Assembly: GCA_023401595.1 (NCBI GenBank)
Contig: JAEXDQ010000043.1
Coordinates: forward strand, 1 to 64,000
From: Spirochaetota bacterium
GTDB taxonomy: Bacteria > Spirochaetota > Spirochaetia > Sphaerochaetales > Sphaerochaetaceae
DNA length: 64,000 bases
Direction of reading: 5' to 3'
Each line of letters begins with the position of its first letter. Within the stretch, counting starts at the first letter, position 1. Shown here one piece after another: positions 43,256 to 51,480 of the stretch. A model generated the notes under the pieces. It was given only the letters and a program-made list of their open reading frames with translations, was not told the DNA's origin and ran no database searches. Position numbers and translations under genes: made by a program.

Positions 43256-44788
43256 ATGAGGAAACTGCTCAAATTCCTGACAGGACGACTATTCATCTCC
43301 ATCCTGCTGATTCTGTTGCAGCTTGCGATCCTAATCGGGGTCGTCGTGTTCGCCACCGGCAAATGGTACTGGTCCTTGGTGTTCAACATCATCAGCGGCG
43401 TCATGGCGTTCTTCATCGTCACACGTGATGAGAATCCCGCGTACAAGATCGCCTGGATGCTGTTGATCATGTTCCTGCCGGTCTACGGCGGCCTGTTCTA
43501 CGTAATGTTCGGCAACAAGAAGGTCGGCCGGTACGCCCAGCGGAAGATCAGCGTCATCAAGGAGAAATACGCCGACAAGATTCCCGTTCTGCCCGGCCCC
43601 GACTTGGTGGTGCGCGAGGCGTTGGAGAACTACGACCCGTTGCTTGCCCGCCAGAGCGACTATATTTCGCGTATCAGCGGATTCGAGGTCTGGCGCAATA
43701 CCGAGGTGGAGTACTTTCCGTTGGGGGAGTATTTCTTCGACCGACTGCTGGTGGAGCTTCGCAAGGCGAAGAAGTTCATCTTCCTTGAATACTTTATCAT
43801 TGGAGAAGGGGAGATGTGGGACACCGTACTCGCGGTGTTGCAGCAGAAGCTGCGCGAGGGCATCGACATCAGGATCATGTACGACGATTTCGGGTCCATC
43901 AAGACCGTTCCGGCGCATTTCGACCGCAAGCTTCGCTCCATGGGGTTCAAGGTCGCTGTGTTCAATCCGATAAAGGCCCACCTCAATCCCAAGCTCAACT
44001 ACCGCGACCACCGCAAGATATGCGTGGTGGACGGCAATGTCGGCTTCAACGGCGGCCTGAACCTGGCCGACGAGTACATCAACCGGGAAATCCGGTTCGG
44101 GCATTGGAAGGATACCGCGGTGATGCTCCGGGGCGACGCGGTGTGGAACCTGTCGCAGATGTTCCTGCAACTGTGGATGTTCTCGGCCGGCGAGTACCTC
44201 GACATGCTCAAGTTCCTGCCGACGCTCCAATGCAAGACCGATGGGTTCGTGCAACCCTTCGGCGATAGCCCGCTCGACGACCAGAACGTGGCGGAGAACG
44301 CCTATATCCAGATCATCAACTGCGCGAAGGACTACGTGTGGATCACCACGCCGTACCTGATCCTCGACAACGAGATGATCACGGCGCTGAGGATCGCCGC
44401 GCAGAGCGGCGTCGATGTACGGATCATCACCCCGAATTATCCCGACAAGATATACGTGCATCCGGTGACCCGTTCCTACTACAAGGTGTTGCTGGAGGCC
44501 GGGGTGAAAATCTACGAGTATACGCCGGGCTTCATCCACGCCAAGATGTTCGTATGCGACGATACCGTGTCGATCGTGGGTACGACCAACATGGACTACC
44601 GCTCCTTCTACCTGCACTTCGAGTGCGGGGTGGCCTTCTACGGTTCGTCCGTAGTGCATCGGGTAAGGGAGGACATGGCCCGTACTCTGGAGGTCTCCCG
44701 GGAGATTTCCCTGAAGGAGGTCTATGCCACGCCTCTGCCTACCCGGTTCATCCGTTCCCTGCTGAGGCTGTTCGCGCCGTTGATGTAG
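43256..44788 (+). CDS. cls: cardiolipin synthase (phospholipase D family)
   Basis: 510 residues, the normal Cls length. Two N-terminal helices (about 10-35 and 40-75) are followed by a PLDc N-terminal domain and two HKD motifs: HRKICVVDGNVGFNGG and HAKMFVCDDTVSIVGTTN. The enzyme joins two phosphatidylglycerol molecules into cardiolipin at the inner membrane. The start is set at ATG 43256 (MRKLLKF), with agagggga somewhat far upstream; the frame is open for 42 more codons. It is a single-gene unit. Confidence 0.92.
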   Translation: MRKLLKFLTGRLFISILLILLQLAILIGVVVFATGKWYWSLVFNIISGVMAFFIVTRDENPAYKIAWMLLIMFLPVYGGLFYVMFGNKKVGRYAQRKISVIKEKYADKIPVLPGPDLVVREALENYDPLLARQSDYISRISGFEVWRNTEVEYFPLGEYFFDRLLVELRKAKKFIFLEYFIIGEGEMWDTVLAVLQQKLREGIDIRIMYDDFGSIKTVPAHFDRKLRSMGFKVAVFNPIKAHLNPKLNYRDHRKICVVDGNVGFNGGLNLADEYINREIRFGHWKDTAVMLRGDAVWNLSQMFLQLWMFSAGEYLDMLKFLPTLQCKTDGFVQPFGDSPLDDQNVAENAYIQIINCAKDYVWITTPYLILDNEMITALRIAAQSGVDVRIITPNYPDKIYVHPVTRSYYKVLLEAGVKIYEYTPGFIHAKMFVCDDTVSIVGTTNMDYRSFYLHFECGVAFYGSSVVHRVREDMARTLEVSREISLKEVYATPLPTRFIRSLLRLFAPLM

Positions 44789-45222
44789 AATGCGGTTCTT
44801 GGAAAACTGATGAAGGCGTTTTTGCCATCCATTCTTACCCTTTTTTGTTAATACCGGATGTGTAGCCTGGAAGCTGTCTCGCCTTTTCGTTTTGTCTATT
44901 CGATTCCTGAATGTCCACCCAGTCTTGTTCCCGAACAGTAAAGTCGATAGTTCGCTTACAGCGTACTAGATTGAAAAAACGTTCTTGAATAGATTTGCTA
45001 TCCATTCATGGACATTGTCCCATACTGCGACATGCCTAAATCGTAGTCTTTTCACAACCTGCGTGAACATATTGGTAGAGATCAATCAATTTGACTTTGA
45101 GTGAGGTAACAGTAGGCTGCGCATCTTGGCTCTAAACAGCACAACAGCAAGCGCAGTTCTTGATTGATATATTTGCACCCATTGTAAAAAGCAGATGAAA
45201 CAGACTATTTGTTAAAATTGTA
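44789..45222. other. intergenic stretch before the AbiE locus
   Basis: No gene seen. Base composition falls from GC-rich to AT-rich across this gap, marking the left edge of a probable acquired region that carries AbiE. Confidence 0.4.
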
Positions 45223-45271
45223 TTGTACTTTTACACTGATATTATTTAATATAGTATGTGTAAAAGTACAA
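45223..45271. promoter_or_regulatory. 14-bp inverted-repeat operator flanking the AbiE promoter
   Basis: TTGTACTTTTACAC (45223-45236) and GTGTAAAAGTACAA (45258-45271) are perfect inverted repeats 21 bases apart. The AT-rich spacer holds TATTAT-like -10 sequence (45240-45245), with TTGTAT (45218-45223) as a possible -35. AbiEi antitoxins are known to repress their operon by binding inverted repeats in the promoter, so this is the expected operator, 20 bases before the antitoxin start. Confidence 0.8.
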
Positions 45272-45291
45272 CATGGGCTGAGGAGGTTGTC

Positions 45292-45888
45292 ATGTCAAAA
45301 CATTACAAAACCATCTTGGAATTAATGAAGGGTACCGGAGGTATTGTCACCGCTTCTCAAGTAACTAAGGCGGGAATTCCTCGCCGATGTCTCACTGAAA
45401 TGGGAGGGGACGGTACAATTTATAAAGTTGAGCGCGGTGTGTATGCCTTGCCTGACGCATGGGAAGATGAATTCTTCCTTATGCAGTATCGATTTGCCAG
45501 AGGTGTATTCTCTCATGAAACGGCATTGTATTTGCATTCATTGACTGATCGGACTCCTGATCGGCTCACAATGACCTTTCCAAATGGATATAATAACAGC
45601 GGTGTGCGCACCATGCATGTTGTCGTCCGATACACCTCAGCCGATAATTATTGGCTGGGTCTGTCAGAAGGGGCGTCTCCGGCGGGTCATGTCATCAAAG
45701 TCTATGATGTTGAACGAACACTTTGTGACATGCTCAAGCCTCGCCATGCATCAGATGTCCATATCGTCAATCATGCAATGAAACAGTATCTCCGTTCTCC
45801 TAACAAGGATGTTGCAAAGCTCCTTGAATATGCTGAGCGCTGCAACGTGAAGTCCAAGATTCTGACATATTTGGAAGTGTTGCTATGA
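45292..45888 (+). CDS. abiEi: AbiEi antitoxin of a type IV toxin-antitoxin / abortive infection system
   Basis: 198 residues. An N-terminal winged-helix domain (TASQVTKAGIPRRCLTEMGGDGTIYKVERGVYAL) is typical of AbiEi. The C-terminal antitoxin part has the conserved FSHETALYLHSLTDRTP and YDVERTLCDML blocks. AbiEi represses transcription and neutralises the AbiEii nucleotidyltransferase without binding it. The start ATG 45292 has gaggaggt upstream; an earlier in-frame ATG (45256) lies in the operator. The stop overlaps the toxin start (ATGA). Confidence 0.9.
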   Translation: MSKHYKTILELMKGTGGIVTASQVTKAGIPRRCLTEMGGDGTIYKVERGVYALPDAWEDEFFLMQYRFARGVFSHETALYLHSLTDRTPDRLTMTFPNGYNNSGVRTMHVVVRYTSADNYWLGLSEGASPAGHVIKVYDVERTLCDMLKPRHASDVHIVNHAMKQYLRSPNKDVAKLLEYAERCNVKSKILTYLEVLL

Positions 45889-46222
45889 TTACCAACAATC
45901 CGATGCAACTAAAGGCGATAGTTAAGAAAAAAGCTTTGGAAAGTGACATTTCCTCACAACTTGTTTTGCAAAATTATATGTTGGAACGATTCTTGGAACG
46001 AATTTCGCTGTCTAGGTTAGGTTCCTGAATAACTTTATTCTGAAGGGAGGCTTGTTGATAGCATCTCTTGTAGGAATTGATTCTAGAGCGACGATGGATA
46101 TGGATACGACAATAACAGGATTCACTTTGACTCATGAAACATTAATCAAGACTTTGAAGAGGAAGGCTTACAGGTTCAGAGATACAGAATGCTTCTTTTT
46201 GAGGGGCATGTTCGAAAGCTGA
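45885..46222 (+). pseudogene. abiEii: AbiEii toxin remnant (frameshifted and truncated)
   Basis: From ATG 45885 the frame reads as a normal AbiEii N-terminus (MITNNPMQLKAIVKKKA, LQNYMLERFLERISLS) but stops at 46026. The continuation NNFILKGGLLIASLVGIDSRATMDMD, with the nucleotidyltransferase GG...D-M-D motif, is in another frame starting at 46028; it ends after LTHETLIKTLKR at 46222. Intact AbiEii has about 280-300 residues, so some two thirds is missing. The toxin is therefore inactive. One frameshift near 46010-46027 separates the two pieces. Confidence 0.85.
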
Positions 46223-46713
46223 TTGCCCCAAACTGGCTGCCTATCCCCCAGAATTCTGTATTAAACCCAGATTAATAATATGATTGATAGAAAAATAATA
46301 TATAACGGTGAAATTTTCACGTTTACAGATAGTTTTTGTTGTATTCTCCTTTATTTTCGATTATGTTGATACGATTTGTAATAGACAATTTCAAGTCCTA
46401 TGGTACTCAGACTGAATTCCAGTTTTTTCTCTGTCCAACTGTAACATCTTCCAAACATGGAACCACTCATCTCTAGAAGTTTGGATTCCTGCTACTATTT
46501 CACTTTTGGGGTACAGTCCAACGTCTCCGCTGACTGAGAAAGCCCTATGGATGTTCGCCAAATCGATTTCCCAGTCCCTAGCGGCTGAACCACCGTCGAA
46601 CAGATTCGCCAAAGATTTTCTTTGGGATTGTGGTAACCAAATACAGATGTCCACAAGTTTGAAAAGGGTATGTTCGAGTCTGCCTCTGTACCAAATTTTG
46701 TAAAAATTTTTGC
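46223..46713. other. AT-rich stretch between the AbiE remnant and the ABC operon
   Basis: Short frames on both strands (a minus-strand one at 46391-46654, 87 codons) show no ribosome site or recognisable family. One frame just after the AbiEii remnant (EEGLQVQRYRMLLFEGHV) looks protein-like and may be more debris. I see no intact gene. Confidence 0.35.
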
Positions 46714-46796
46714 TTGACAGATTCTAAATCTCTCTTGTATGCTGTATTGCATGAATTATATTTCATGAAATATACGATCAATTCAATTTCATGAAA
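46714..46796 (+). promoter_or_regulatory. promoter and twin palindromic operator of the LplBCA-type operon
   Basis: TTGACA (46714-46719) and TATGCT (46738-46743) are 18 bases apart. Downstream lies a perfect 16-base palindrome, ATATTTCATGAAATAT (46758-46773), and a second TTTCATGAAA (46787-46796) centred 26 bases further. A weaker half site (GCATGAATT) is at 46749-46757. Twin sites after the start suit repression by a dimeric regulator, perhaps the GntR at 50693 or a LacI-type protein encoded elsewhere. Confidence 0.6.
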
Positions 46797-46857
46797 CCAT
46801 AGGCCAGTATTTTCTCGACTAGGTTCTGTGGATGAATACGGTAGGGGTGAAAAGCGC

Positions 46858-47799
46858 ATGAAACAATCCAGAAGCCAACGCCGATGGCGGACAAAGTTCA
46901 GGACAAGGTTCATCATCAAACATGAATGGCAGCTCTGGCTGTTCGTTCTGCCAGTTGTCGTTTTTTTTCTGATTTTCCACTATGCGCCGATGTACGGCCT
47001 CGTGATTGCGTTCAAGCGGTATAGCATTACCCGAGGAATCATGGAAAGCCCTTGGGTCGGTCTGATGTATTTCAAACGATTTTTCAATTCCACGATGTTC
47101 TGGACCCTGCTGCGTAACACCTTGGTCCTGAGCTTCTATCAGTTGCTGGTAAGTTTTCCGTTCCCGATTATCTTGGCGTTGATTCTCAACCATACCAGAA
47201 GGGAGAAACTGAAAAAACTGACGCAGACTGTGACGTATGCCCCACATTTCATTTCGTTGGTCGTGTTGACCGGCATGCTTTATTTGTTTCTCTCCCCGTC
47301 GACTGGAATCATCAATGTAATTCTGAAGAAGTTGGGGATGCCCAGCGTTTATTTCATGGGTAGTGAAAAATGGTTTCGACATCTGTTCGTGTTCAGTCAT
47401 GTTTGGCAACATACTGGATATCAGGCGATTATCTTCCTTGCTGCGCTGACGGCGGTCGATCCCACTCAGTACGAGGCCGCCACGATAGACGGCGCGACAA
47501 AGCTACAGAAAATCTGGTATATCGACCTGCCTGCGATCATGCCTACCGTGGTTACAGTCCTGTTGTTGCAGGTAGGACGGATGATGAATGTGGATACCCA
47601 GAAGGCTTTGTTGATGCAAACCGCTACAAATCTGAGTACATCCGAAATCATCGGTACGTATGTCTACAAGATCGGCCTTGTAGATGCGCAGTTCAGCTAT
47701 TCCACGGCGATTAATCTGTTTCAGACAATCGTGAACTTGTTGATTCTGGTCTTTGTCAACCAAGTCAGCAAACGGTTGACCAGCGAGAGCTTGTGGTAA
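46858..47799 (+). CDS. polysaccharide-type ABC transporter permease, LplB family
   Basis: 313 residues, six helices. LFVLPVVVFFLIFHYAPMYGLVIAFKRY near the start is the LplB pattern, and the EAA loop is YEAATIDGATKLQKIWYIDLPAI. It works with the LplC-type partner and the binding protein that follow. ATG 46858 has taggggtg upstream; GTG 46828 in the same frame is an alternative. No ATPase is encoded in the operon, as is usual for this class. Confidence 0.9.
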   Translation: MKQSRSQRRWRTKFRTRFIIKHEWQLWLFVLPVVVFFLIFHYAPMYGLVIAFKRYSITRGIMESPWVGLMYFKRFFNSTMFWTLLRNTLVLSFYQLLVSFPFPIILALILNHTRREKLKKLTQTVTYAPHFISLVVLTGMLYLFLSPSTGIINVILKKLGMPSVYFMGSEKWFRHLFVFSHVWQHTGYQAIIFLAALTAVDPTQYEAATIDGATKLQKIWYIDLPAIMPTVVTVLLLQVGRMMNVDTQKALLMQTATNLSTSEIIGTYVYKIGLVDAQFSYSTAINLFQTIVNLLILVFVNQVSKRLTSESLW

Positions 47800-47811
47800 G
47801 GAGGGGGCGGC

Positions 47812-48711
47812 ATGACTATCGTGGAGACTCGGAAAGACAAGGTTTTCAATGTTATTTCGTATGTCTATATCGGCTTCAGTTGCTTGTTAATTCTCTATCC
47901 GTTGTATTTCATTGTAATCGCTTCATTCAGCAGCCCAGAGCATGTGTTGGCAGGGGAAGTCTTTTTCTGGCCGAAGGGCTTTAATCTGTCTGGCTATGAG
48001 CGAATTTTCAATTACCATCCGATTTGGTCCGGTTACGCCAACTCCCTGTTCTATTCAGTGGTTGGCGCGATATTCGGTACGACTTGTACATTGCTTGCCG
48101 CATACCCGTTGTCCCGGTCGGATTTTTCCGGCCGTAAACCGCTGACCATCTTTCTGCTGATCGCAATGTTCTTTCAAGGCGGTCTCATTCCACAGTATAT
48201 CCTGGTCAATGCGTTGCATCTGCGCAATACCTACTGGGTGTTGATTCTGATTTCGGGGATTCAAGTCATGAACTTGATCATGGCGAGCTCGTATTTCAGG
48301 TCGACCTACCTGCCATCCATGTACGAGGCTTCCCAGATCGACGGTTGTACCCACTTCGGATATTTTTTTCGTATCCTGCTGCCGACTTCCACGCCGATCA
48401 TCATAGTCATGCTTCTCTTCTATGGGGTCTGGCAGTGGAATGATTATTTCCGCGCTCTGATTTATCTGGACAAGGAACAATACTATCCGATTCAGCTTGT
48501 GTTGAAAGAACTGCTGGCGTCGAATCAGATTACCGGGTCGCTATTTGAACTGCTTTCCGAGGATGAGGCAGCCTACGCTGAAATGCTCAAGGCTGCGGAA
48601 TCGATGAAATACGGAATCATCCTCATGGCGTCGTTGCCCATGATGCTGGTTTATCTGTTCTTGCAGAAGTATTTCATCAAGGGAATTACGTTGGGGTCTG
48701 TCAAGGAATGA
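47812..48711 (+). CDS. carbohydrate ABC transporter permease, LplC/YtcP family
   Basis: 299 residues, six helices, with FNVISYVYIGFSCLLILYPLYFIV at the start and the EAA-type loop YEASQIDGCTHFGYFFRILLP. It lies 12 bases after the LplB-type gene with a strong site (aaggaggggg). Confidence 0.92.
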   Translation: MTIVETRKDKVFNVISYVYIGFSCLLILYPLYFIVIASFSSPEHVLAGEVFFWPKGFNLSGYERIFNYHPIWSGYANSLFYSVVGAIFGTTCTLLAAYPLSRSDFSGRKPLTIFLLIAMFFQGGLIPQYILVNALHLRNTYWVLILISGIQVMNLIMASSYFRSTYLPSMYEASQIDGCTHFGYFFRILLPTSTPIIIVMLLFYGVWQWNDYFRALIYLDKEQYYPIQLVLKELLASNQITGSLFELLSEDEAAYAEMLKAAESMKYGIILMASLPMMLVYLFLQKYFIKGITLGSVKE

Positions 48712-48720
48712 AAAGAAAGG

Positions 48721-48740
48721 ACGATGGGCTTGTCCATCGT
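48721..48740 (+). repeat. intercistronic hairpin
   Basis: ACGATGG (48721-48727) and CCATCGT (48734-48740) form a 7-bp stem with a six-base loop between the permease and binding-protein genes. No T-run follows. Such hairpins often protect the upstream mRNA or adjust the level of the binding-protein transcript. Confidence 0.4.
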
Positions 48741-48894
48741 TATGGAAATCACCGTTGTTATGGAAGGCTGTTTGGCTGTGTACGGCAAGTCGTTCCATGC
48801 GGGATGTATCGGAAAGTGTCGGTATCGGTCGCTGGCGATGGAAACAGGGATCCGTACTTGATGCCATAGGAGATGTTTTAGGAGGAGGTGTCGT

Positions 48895-50556
48895 ATGAAA
48901 GGACGACGATGGATGAGAACGGTGCTTATGATTCTTATTGCACTGTCTGTGACCATGGCGGGAGCATTCGCTGCTGGGGGCAAGGAAAACGGCAAGGTAC
49001 AGGTACCGACCGTTTCCGTCAATAAAACAGGCTTGCCGATTGTGGATGAAAAGCTGGAGCTTCGATTTACTGGTATGAACATGAACAATACCCGTGTCGG
49101 TCGCTATGACGAGACCGATATGATGAAGCAGCTGGAGACTGAGACCAATATCAAGATTGTGTGGGACATGATTCCGCAGGCCAACTGGAAGGAACGCAAG
49201 AACTTGTTGATTGCCAGCCGTGATCTGCCAGATGGTTTCATGGGGCCGTTGAGCTTGACCGCGGAAGAGGCCCAGATGCTCGGAGCTGACGGCGTGCTTA
49301 TCCCATTGGATGATCTGATCGATGAATTCGCTCCGACGATCAGCCGTCTGATCAAGGAGAATCCGACGTACGAGGCGTCGATTCGCAGTACCGACGGACA
49401 TATCTATGCGTTGACCGCGATGCAGGACATGGGGTTTGATTCGTTGAGCGTATCAATCATTCGCCAGGATTGGCTCGATGCATTGGGGCTCAAGATGCCT
49501 GCCACGACCGAAGAGTTCTATCAGGTGCTTAAGGCGTTCAAGGACAACGATATGGCTGGAAACGGCAAGACCGTTCCATTTAGCTTCCTCTATCAGGAAA
49601 GCGCGGCTATCAACCGTGAGGTCAAGCGCGAGTTTGAATGGATTTTCCTGGCGTTCGGCGTTCCTGACAATCCGATCCATATCGCGATAGAGGACGATGG
49701 TCAACTGATTTTCACTGCGGACAAGGAAGGCTTCAAAGAGGCGATCAAATATTTGCACAGATTGTATTCCGAAGGCTTGATCGATCCAGAGGTGTTTACC
49801 CAGGACCGGACGTTGCTGACAAATAAGATTCGTCAGCTCAATGTCGGTTGCTATACCGACTATCGGCTCAAGAGTTCAATGGCCCATGAAGAAATCCAGG
49901 ACAGGTTCTCCGTCATGCCACCTTTGGCCGGACCGTACGGTGACCGCCGCTGGCTCCGCGCCATGGCGGGGATGTCCGAAGGTGCGTTCGCATTGACCAG
50001 CGCTTGCAAAAACCCCGAGGCTGCGATTCGTTGGCTTGACTATATCAATGAACCTCAGAATTGCATTCAGATGCTCTATGGTATGTTCAAGCCTGAGGGA
50101 TGGGCTGGTTCCGAGGCGCTGGTGCCGTCTCCGACACAGCCAGGCAAGTGGACTGGCAATACCGATCTGCGTCCTGCCGATGTCTCTCCGAACGACTGGC
50201 CGTGGAGCGCCCCGATCGGGTCTTCACCTGTTATCGCCACCCGGGAGGTCATTAACAAGTATATTGCCGACAGGCCGAACAATGTGGCGAAAGCGGAGGT
50301 TTGCGCTGTCTATCGTCCATATTTGACGAAATATCCGTACAATTACCCGTACCGGTTCACGCCGGAGGAGATTGAGGAACTGTCGTTGTTGCAGACGGAT
50401 TTGCTCAACTATATCTATAAGACACAGGCGAAATGGATCGCTGAAGGCGGCGTTGACCAGGAATGGGACGCGTATTTGGCCCAGCTTCAGAAGCTGAATG
50501 TGGATGACTATGTACAGCTGTACCGTGCTGCGTATGAACGGTCGTCCCGGAAATAA
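48895..50556 (+). CDS. extracellular solute-binding protein, LplA-like
   Basis: 553 residues, the larger size typical of LplA-type binding proteins. A signal peptide (RTVLMILIALSVTMAGAFA) is followed by AGGKENGK, the spirochaete-style mature start without a lipobox. FTGMNMNNTRVG, RQDWLDALGLKMPATTEEFYQVLKAFK and EAAIRWLDYIN are common to this family. It likely binds an oligosaccharide. The ribosome site aggaggaggt is very strong. Confidence 0.9.
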   Translation: MKGRRWMRTVLMILIALSVTMAGAFAAGGKENGKVQVPTVSVNKTGLPIVDEKLELRFTGMNMNNTRVGRYDETDMMKQLETETNIKIVWDMIPQANWKERKNLLIASRDLPDGFMGPLSLTAEEAQMLGADGVLIPLDDLIDEFAPTISRLIKENPTYEASIRSTDGHIYALTAMQDMGFDSLSVSIIRQDWLDALGLKMPATTEEFYQVLKAFKDNDMAGNGKTVPFSFLYQESAAINREVKREFEWIFLAFGVPDNPIHIAIEDDGQLIFTADKEGFKEAIKYLHRLYSEGLIDPEVFTQDRTLLTNKIRQLNVGCYTDYRLKSSMAHEEIQDRFSVMPPLAGPYGDRRWLRAMAGMSEGAFALTSACKNPEAAIRWLDYINEPQNCIQMLYGMFKPEGWAGSEALVPSPTQPGKWTGNTDLRPADVSPNDWPWSAPIGSSPVIATREVINKYIADRPNNVAKAEVCAVYRPYLTKYPYNYPYRFTPEEIEELSLLQTDLLNYIYKTQAKWIAEGGVDQEWDAYLAQLQKLNVDDYVQLYRAAYERSSRK

Positions 50557-50566
50557 TTGGATGGAT

Positions 50567-50607
50567 TTTCCTTTCGTCCTGAAAATTGATGACAGGGCGA
50601 AAGGAAA
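50567..50607 (+). repeat. 15-bp-stem hairpin after the binding-protein gene
   Basis: TTTCCTTTCGTCCTG (50567-50581) pairs with CAGGGCGAAAGGAAA (50593-50607) with a single G-U pair and an 11-base loop. It starts 10 bases after the stop codon. It lacks a T tract, so it may stabilise the upstream message or act as a partial terminator before the regulator gene. Confidence 0.65.
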
Positions 50608-50692
50608 TAGGTATAAATGATTAGTAGGAAATTATGTCAGTTGATGGTTTTGCCGACAGTGGCGATGGTGACGGGGATTCGAGGAGGGGTGT

Positions 50693-51382
50693 ATGATCGG
50701 GATGCATAAGATGCAGTATCAGACGAAGCAGGAATGGTTGTACCATACCCTCCGGGATGCCATTCGCAATTGTGAGCTGGCTCCCGGGGAGCGGTTGTTG
50801 ATGGATGAACTCGCCGCTGAGTTCAACGTGAGTAGAGTTCCGGTTCGGGAAGCGTTGCTCCAGTTGCAGGCCGAAGGGCTTGTGCGGATGGTTCCTCACA
50901 GCGGAGCGGTAGTCGCGCCGATCACCTTTGCTTCCGCCCAGGACTATTTTGCGATTTCTCGTGAATTGCAGGTTCTCGCCGGTCGTGCCGCCGCCGAACG
51001 CATGACCGACGAAGAACGGGAGAAGTTGCAGGATATTGTTCGACATATGGAGCGGCTCGCCGATGCCAAGGAGTATGAGCAGTACACCAAGTGCAACCTT
51101 GAATTCCATGAGTTTATAGCGAATGCTTCCAAGATGCCGTTGGTACCGCATTTCCTGGACCAATTCCAGCAGCATTGGCAGCGGGTGATGAGTTACTATC
51201 GTCTCAATCCGATGCCTGCTTCCCGAGTGGAGGAGACTGTCTTGCAACACAGGGCGATTGTGGCCGCTTTGGTTTCCGGCGACGCCGATGCCGCTGAACG
51301 GGCTATCCGGGAGCACAATGTCACTGGCTTGGAGGATCATCTGCGTCGTATGGCAGAAAAGATGCCGGATATGGAACGCTAG
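50693..51382 (+). CDS. GntR-family (FCD) transcriptional regulator
   Basis: 229 residues. Winged-helix N-terminus (LYHTLRDAIRNCELAPGERL, then DELAAEFNVSRVPVREALLQLQ), FCD ligand domain with His/Asp metal-site residues (CNLEFHEFIANAS, QHRAIVAALVSGDADAAERAIREH). ATG 50693 has gaggagggg upstream. Its place between the binding-protein and oxidoreductase genes makes it the likely local regulator. The TGTATACA operator of the other GntR is not seen here. Confidence 0.9.
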   Translation: MIGMHKMQYQTKQEWLYHTLRDAIRNCELAPGERLLMDELAAEFNVSRVPVREALLQLQAEGLVRMVPHSGAVVAPITFASAQDYFAISRELQVLAGRAAAERMTDEEREKLQDIVRHMERLADAKEYEQYTKCNLEFHEFIANASKMPLVPHFLDQFQQHWQRVMSYYRLNPMPASRVEETVLQHRAIVAALVSGDADAAERAIREHNVTGLEDHLRRMAEKMPDMER

Positions 51383-51480
51383 TCCAAGAATTCTACAAAT
51401 AAAATAGTCTCTTTATTCCAACATGATAAATATGCCGTTCCGACATAGGCGGTTCAGGCTGAGTATAGGAGTGTAGTCTC

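Noticed and set aside
46391..46654. 87-codon minus-strand frame in the AT-rich gap
   Set aside because: No ribosome site, overlapping frames equally open on both strands, no recognised family.
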